Of a stretch of 64,000 nucleotides of DNA, positions 61,266 through 64,000 are shown in pieces. Source of the stretch: an uncultured Clostridia bacterium (GTDB lineage Bacteria > Bacillota > Clostridia > Oscillospirales > CAG-382). The first letter of the stretch is position 1; the number at the start of each line of letters is the position of its first letter. The notes below the pieces were generated by a model that saw only the letters and a list, made by a program, of their open reading frames with translations, searched no databases and had not been told where the DNA came from. A program made the position numbers and the translations under genes. Location: assembly GCA_947630765.1 (NCBI GenBank), contig CANRIX010000010.1, positions 23,928-87,927 on the forward strand, given 5' to 3'.

Positions 61266-61916
61266 TCACACTTCCAATCGGTAGCCGGTCTTGAACACCG
61301 TCTTGAGTTGCTTGTCCAGACCGAGTTTCTTGCGTAGTTTCCGGATATGCACGTCCACCGTGCGTTCGTCCCCCTCGAAGTCGTATTTCCACACGATGTC
61401 CAGCAGTTTCTCGCGGGACATGGCGAGGTTGCGGTTGCGGATGAGCGTGTCGAGCAGGTCGAACTCCTTCGGGGTCAGCGCGACCTCCGCGCCCTGCCGG
61501 TAGACCTTCCGTGCGTCGAAATCCACCAGAATATCGTCGAACGCGAAGGTGCTGGAAACGGCTTTCGTCCGCCGCAGCACCGCGTCCACCCGTGCGACCA
61601 GTTCGAGGATCTCAAAGGGCTTGACGATGTAGTCGTCCGCCCCCAGCCGCAACCCTTGCAGGCGGTCGTTCAGCTGGCTCCGGGCGGTCACGAGGATGAC
61701 CGGGACCGCATCCTTGACGCGTTCGAGCACCTCCAGCCCGGAAAGCCCCGGCAGCATCACGTCCAGCAACAGCAGGTCGTACTGCCCGTCCGCGACGGCC
61801 GCAGGGACCGCGCTCCCTTCGTAAAGCTGCTTGCAGGTATGCCCCACCAGCTCCAGATTGAGTTTAATAAGGTTGTTGATCGGCAGTTCGTCCTCGACGA
61901 TGAGAATGTTCGCCAT
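61266..61916 (-). CDS. OmpR-family response regulator
   Basis: 216 residues. Receiver with acidic VEDE at 7-10, phospho-acceptor Asp52 (LLLDVMLPG), Thr77, Lys99 (VKPFE); winged helix at 125-213 (LTPKEFDLLDTLIRN, DERTVDVHIRKLRKKLG). Intact, unlike the Spo0A paralogue. Probable activator of the array and of its own promoter through 11-bp repeats. Confidence 0.94.
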   Translation of the reverse strand: MANILIVEDELPINNLIKLNLELVGHTCKQLYEGSAVPAAVADGQYDLLLLDVMLPGLSGLEVLERVKDAVPVILVTARSQLNDRLQGLRLGADDYIVKPFEILELVARVDAVLRRTKAVSSTFAFDDILVDFDARKVYRQGAEVALTPKEFDLLDTLIRNRNLAMSREKLLDIVWKYDFEGDERTVDVHIRKLRKKLGLDKQLKTVFKTGYRLEV

Positions 61917-61943
61917 GTCGATGCCTCCGTTCTTTCGCTTCTT

Positions 61944-61983
61944 GTTTTAGTGTACCATTCAGATGTTGTCAAATTGTTATCAA
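61944..61983 (-). promoter_or_regulatory. response-regulator promoter with two 11-bp direct repeats
   Basis: Minus-strand TTGACA (61972-61967), 17-bp spacer, weak -10 TAAAAC (61949-61944). Plus-strand GATGTTGTCAA (61962-61972) and ATTGTTATCAA (61973-61983) match the repeats at 59860-59892, with the same 11-bp spacing. Confidence 0.6.
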
Positions 61984-62223
61984 ACGCATCGTTTTTTCAC
62001 GAAATGTGCAGTTTTTCTGTGCCAGACGATTCGGGAAAACGGGATCCCCTTTGCACGGGAATTGCACGTTCCGAATGACACGACCGCCGCCGCTATCGAA
62101 GAGGGTCGGCGTCTTGCCAATGGCAGGAAGTACGGGATCAAACTTGCAGCTTAAATTCGACGACGTGCCGGTTCTGCTTTTGAACCGCATCGGAAGCCAT
62201 TCGGAGTTTTTTCGGTAATTTTG

Positions 62224-62256
62224 AAAAAACGCCTGCGGGGGTTTCTCCGCAGGCGT
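62224..62256 (-). terminator. hairpin terminator downstream of the recombinase
   Basis: 10-bp stem (62229-62238 with 62247-62256) followed on the minus strand by TTTTTT. One of three stems in the 623-bp gap 61917-62539; the others are 62272-62295 (9 bp) and 62354-62387. The left part of the gap has no recognisable gene. Confidence 0.6.
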
Positions 62257-62353
62257 CAAAATATGGGGTTTCCGCAAAGTTGTGAGACTTTGCGGGGAAA
62301 AGGGGTGGCATGCCGCGACGTGGTGAAAAGTGAAAAGTGAAGAGTGGAAAAGT

Positions 62354-62387
62354 AAAAATCGGCAAAGCGTTTGCTTTGCCGATTTTT
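62354..62387. terminator. bidirectional hairpin terminator
   Basis: Perfect 15-bp stem (62354-62368 with 62373-62387), GTTT loop, ends AAAAA and TTTTT. Confidence 0.7.
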
Positions 62388-62539
62388 GGAAGGGCAGACC
62401 AAAATGAACCCCTTGGCACATAAGAATGAACTCTCACAAAAACGAAACTTAACTCGTATGTTATTATAGCACGGTTTTTTGCTTTGTAAAGGGGTTCCAA
62501 ATCTTTTTCTGTGACGCACGCATATGCCCGTTCCTTTCG

Positions 62540-64000
62540 TTATTCCATCGTGACGGTCTTTTCGATGCCGCCCTTGAAAATCACCAGCAGTTCGTTTTTG
62601 GACTGTACTTTGATGCAGTCGATCAGCGTCCGCACCGCTTTGTCGTCGTATTCGATTGGATGGTTTTTCAGGGCGTCCAGCACCGTCAGCACCTCGTTCA
62701 TCCGTTCTTCATTGGCGGCGGAGTCGGCGGCCGCCGCTTTCCGCTCGGCGATGCGCTTTTTGGTTTCTGCGATTTCTGCCGATAGTGTCAAGAATTCCTG
62801 CCTGTCGGTTTCGCTCTCGGCCGCCTTTTTCATGACGGCGTCAATCAGCGTGTGCAGTTTTATCTCGTCCTCTGCCGTGTCGCTGTTCTCGGCTCCATAG
62901 TACATTCGGATATGTGTCTGAAGATTTTTCAAGGCAGTCTGACAGCCGTCGTCCTCCGCGACCTCCCGGATCGCTTCCACAATGGCACTGTGCAGAACGG
63001 TTTCTTCGACAGTGGGTGAGTCGGGGCAGTATCTTTTTCCGTATTCCAAGCGGCTGATACATCGCCACACCGCCTTTTTCTTGCCGTTCTTGTTCCATAC
63101 CGCCCGTCTGTATGCCGTCCCGCATTTTCCGCAGATCAGCAGTTCGGTCAGCGCATACTTGCTCGAATACTTGCCGAGCTCGGTTTTGACGTCTTTTGTT
63201 TTCTTTTTACGCAGACTTGACCGTCTTGCCAGTTCCTGCTGGACGCGGTCGAAGGTTTCGCGGGGAATGATCGCGGGATGATTGTCTGTCACATAGTATT
63301 GCGGTCGGTCGGTGTTCTTTACGCTTTTTTTGGAGATGCAGTCGGCGATGTAGGTCTTGCAGAGCAATGCGTCCCCCTTATATTTTTCATTTGTCAGAAT
63401 AGACTGAATGGTCGTTGTACTCCATACCGTTTTGCCTGTCGGCGTCAGAGCGCCGCTTGCTTCCAGCATATCCTTGATTGCGCTAATGCTGTCGCCTGCC
63501 AGAAAAGCGTCGTAAATTCTGCGAACCGTTTGGGCTTCCTCGGGAACGATTTCCGGTTTTCCGTCCGCTCCCTTCCGATAGCCGAGGAAATTCTTATAGC
63601 TGATCGCCACGTTGCCTTTTTCGGCGCTCTTTTGCTTGCCCCAGCGCACATTGCCGCTGAGTGACTCGGACTCGGACTGTGCGAAGATGCCGTGCATACT
63701 GATATAGATCTCGCTGGACATATGCATGGTGTTCAGCCCTTCTTTTTCAAAGATCACCGGGATACCGAGTGCTTTTAATTCCCGTATGAAGTTGAGGCAG
63801 TCCACGGTGTTCCTCGCAAACCGGCTGACCGATTTGGTGATGATCTGATCGATTTTTCCTTGCCTGCACAGTCGGATCATCCGCATGAAATCCTTCCGCT
63901 TATACGCCTGCGTTCCGCTGATGCCCTCGTCTAAGTAGTATCCCAAAGCGATACAATTACATTTTGCCCTTATACCTTTTGATTTTGCCTTGAACCTTTT
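62540..64000 (-). CDS. large serine recombinase, N-terminus missing at window edge
   Basis: About 468 recognisable residues from GYYLDEGISGTQ (63943 leftward) and 18 further codons open to the edge. Seen: end of the resolvase catalytic domain (ITKSVSRFARNT), recombinase domain (GNVAISYKNFLGYRKG), zinc ribbon (ICGKCG then a later Cys pair near KRYCPDSP), and coiled coil. This is the TnpX/CcrB-like integrase type of mobile elements. The catalytic serine lies in the missing part, and the 18 codons before GYYLDEG are Lys-rich and unlike the family, overlapping a short tandem repeat. Either the gene is broken or the sequence is chimeric here. Confidence 0.8.
   Translation of the reverse strand, partial: KRFKAKSKGIRAKCNCIALGYYLDEGISGTQAYKRKDFMRMIRLCRQGKIDQIITKSVSRFARNTVDCLNFIRELKALGIPVIFEKEGLNTMHMSSEIYISMHGIFAQSESESLSGNVRWGKQKSAEKGNVAISYKNFLGYRKGADGKPEIVPEEAQTVRRIYDAFLAGDSISAIKDMLEASGALTPTGKTVWSTTTIQSILTNEKYKGDALLCKTYIADCISKKSVKNTDRPQYYVTDNHPAIIPRETFDRVQQELARRSSLRKKKTKDVKTELGKYSSKYALTELLICGKCGTAYRRAVWNKNGKKKAVWRCISRLEYGKRYCPDSPTVEETVLHSAIVEAIREVAEDDGCQTALKNLQTHIRMYYGAENSDTAEDEIKLHTLIDAVMKKAAESETDRQEFLTLSAEIAETKKRIAERKAAAADSAANEERMNEVLTVLDALKNHPIEYDDKAVRTLIDCIKVQSKNELLVIFKGGIEKTVTME
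63961..64000. repeat. imperfect 20-bp tandem repeat at the window edge
   Basis: ATTTTGCCCTTATACCTTTT at 63961-63980 and ATTTTGCCTTGAACCTTTT at 63982-64000. May be the start of a longer array; it replaces the expected recombinase N-terminal coding sequence. Confidence 0.5.

Noticed and set aside
1..64000. tRNA, rRNA or tmRNA genes
   Set aside because: I checked intergenic stretches for clover-leaf and TTCGAAT-type segments by eye and saw none; a covariance search would be needed to exclude them.

Overview
The window is a GC-rich chromosome segment from an endospore-forming lineage of Clostridia, most like an uncultured gut Oscillospiraceae/Christensenellales-type bacterium. This rests on the gene set: a Spo0A-family protein, YlbJ, YqfC and YqfD, a FabK-type fatty-acid cluster with a MarR (FabT-like) regulator, an ECF vitamin transporter S component with type III pantothenate kinase, and an NrdR/argS/leuS housekeeping background. 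Most promoters found are sigma-A type with exactly 17-bp spacers.

Layout. 1-6 kb: end of a sugar-ABC solute-binding lipoprotein, nrdR, a secreted DUF4430-like protein, a Spo0A paralogue whose receiver domain has lost its phosphorylation residues, and a PadR-DUF1700-DUF4097 operon. 6-14.7 kb: one leftward fatty-acid operon, marR-acpP-fabK-fabD-fabG-fabF-fabZ-accD-accA-acyl-CoA synthetase, lacking fabH, accB and accC. 14.7-19.1 kb: two small XRE regulators, a MalY/PatB-type aminotransferase with DUF3737, an AT-rich phosphatase-like gene, and two copies of a 60-bp structured repeat. 19-24 kb: unknown lipoprotein, plsC, ylbJ, yqfC-yqfD. 24-34.4 kb: fumarase beta subunit with a DivIVA-like coiled-coil protein, AGCS symporter, calcium-type P-ATPase, pantothenate S component and coaX, a GHL10 glycosidase-like protein, and a LysM-GH18 spore hydrolase. 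34.4-41 kb: argS-yebC-nadD-yqeK-rsfS-leuS. 41.1-43.2 kb: a large lipoprotein with an HExxH metalloprotease motif.

43.2-62 kb is the accessory highlight: a leftward array of about 16.6 kb that looks like a single operon. It holds nine full-length paralogous lipoproteins plus a tenth truncated one, six ABC-2-like membrane proteins (four in exact 907-bp tandem), one ABC ATPase and one single-span protein. It lies directly downstream of an OmpR-type response regulator and histidine kinase. 11-bp direct repeats sit at the -35 position of the array promoter and at the response-regulator promoter, which suggests that this two-component system drives both. The lipoproteins are mosaics of a few interchangeable modules, implying recombination among copies. 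I do not recognise a described system with this composition; function is unknown, and envelope-stress or antimicrobial-peptide response is only an inference.

62-64 kb: structured intergenic DNA, then a large serine recombinase whose catalytic N-terminus is missing at the window edge, where an AT-rich short tandem repeat begins.
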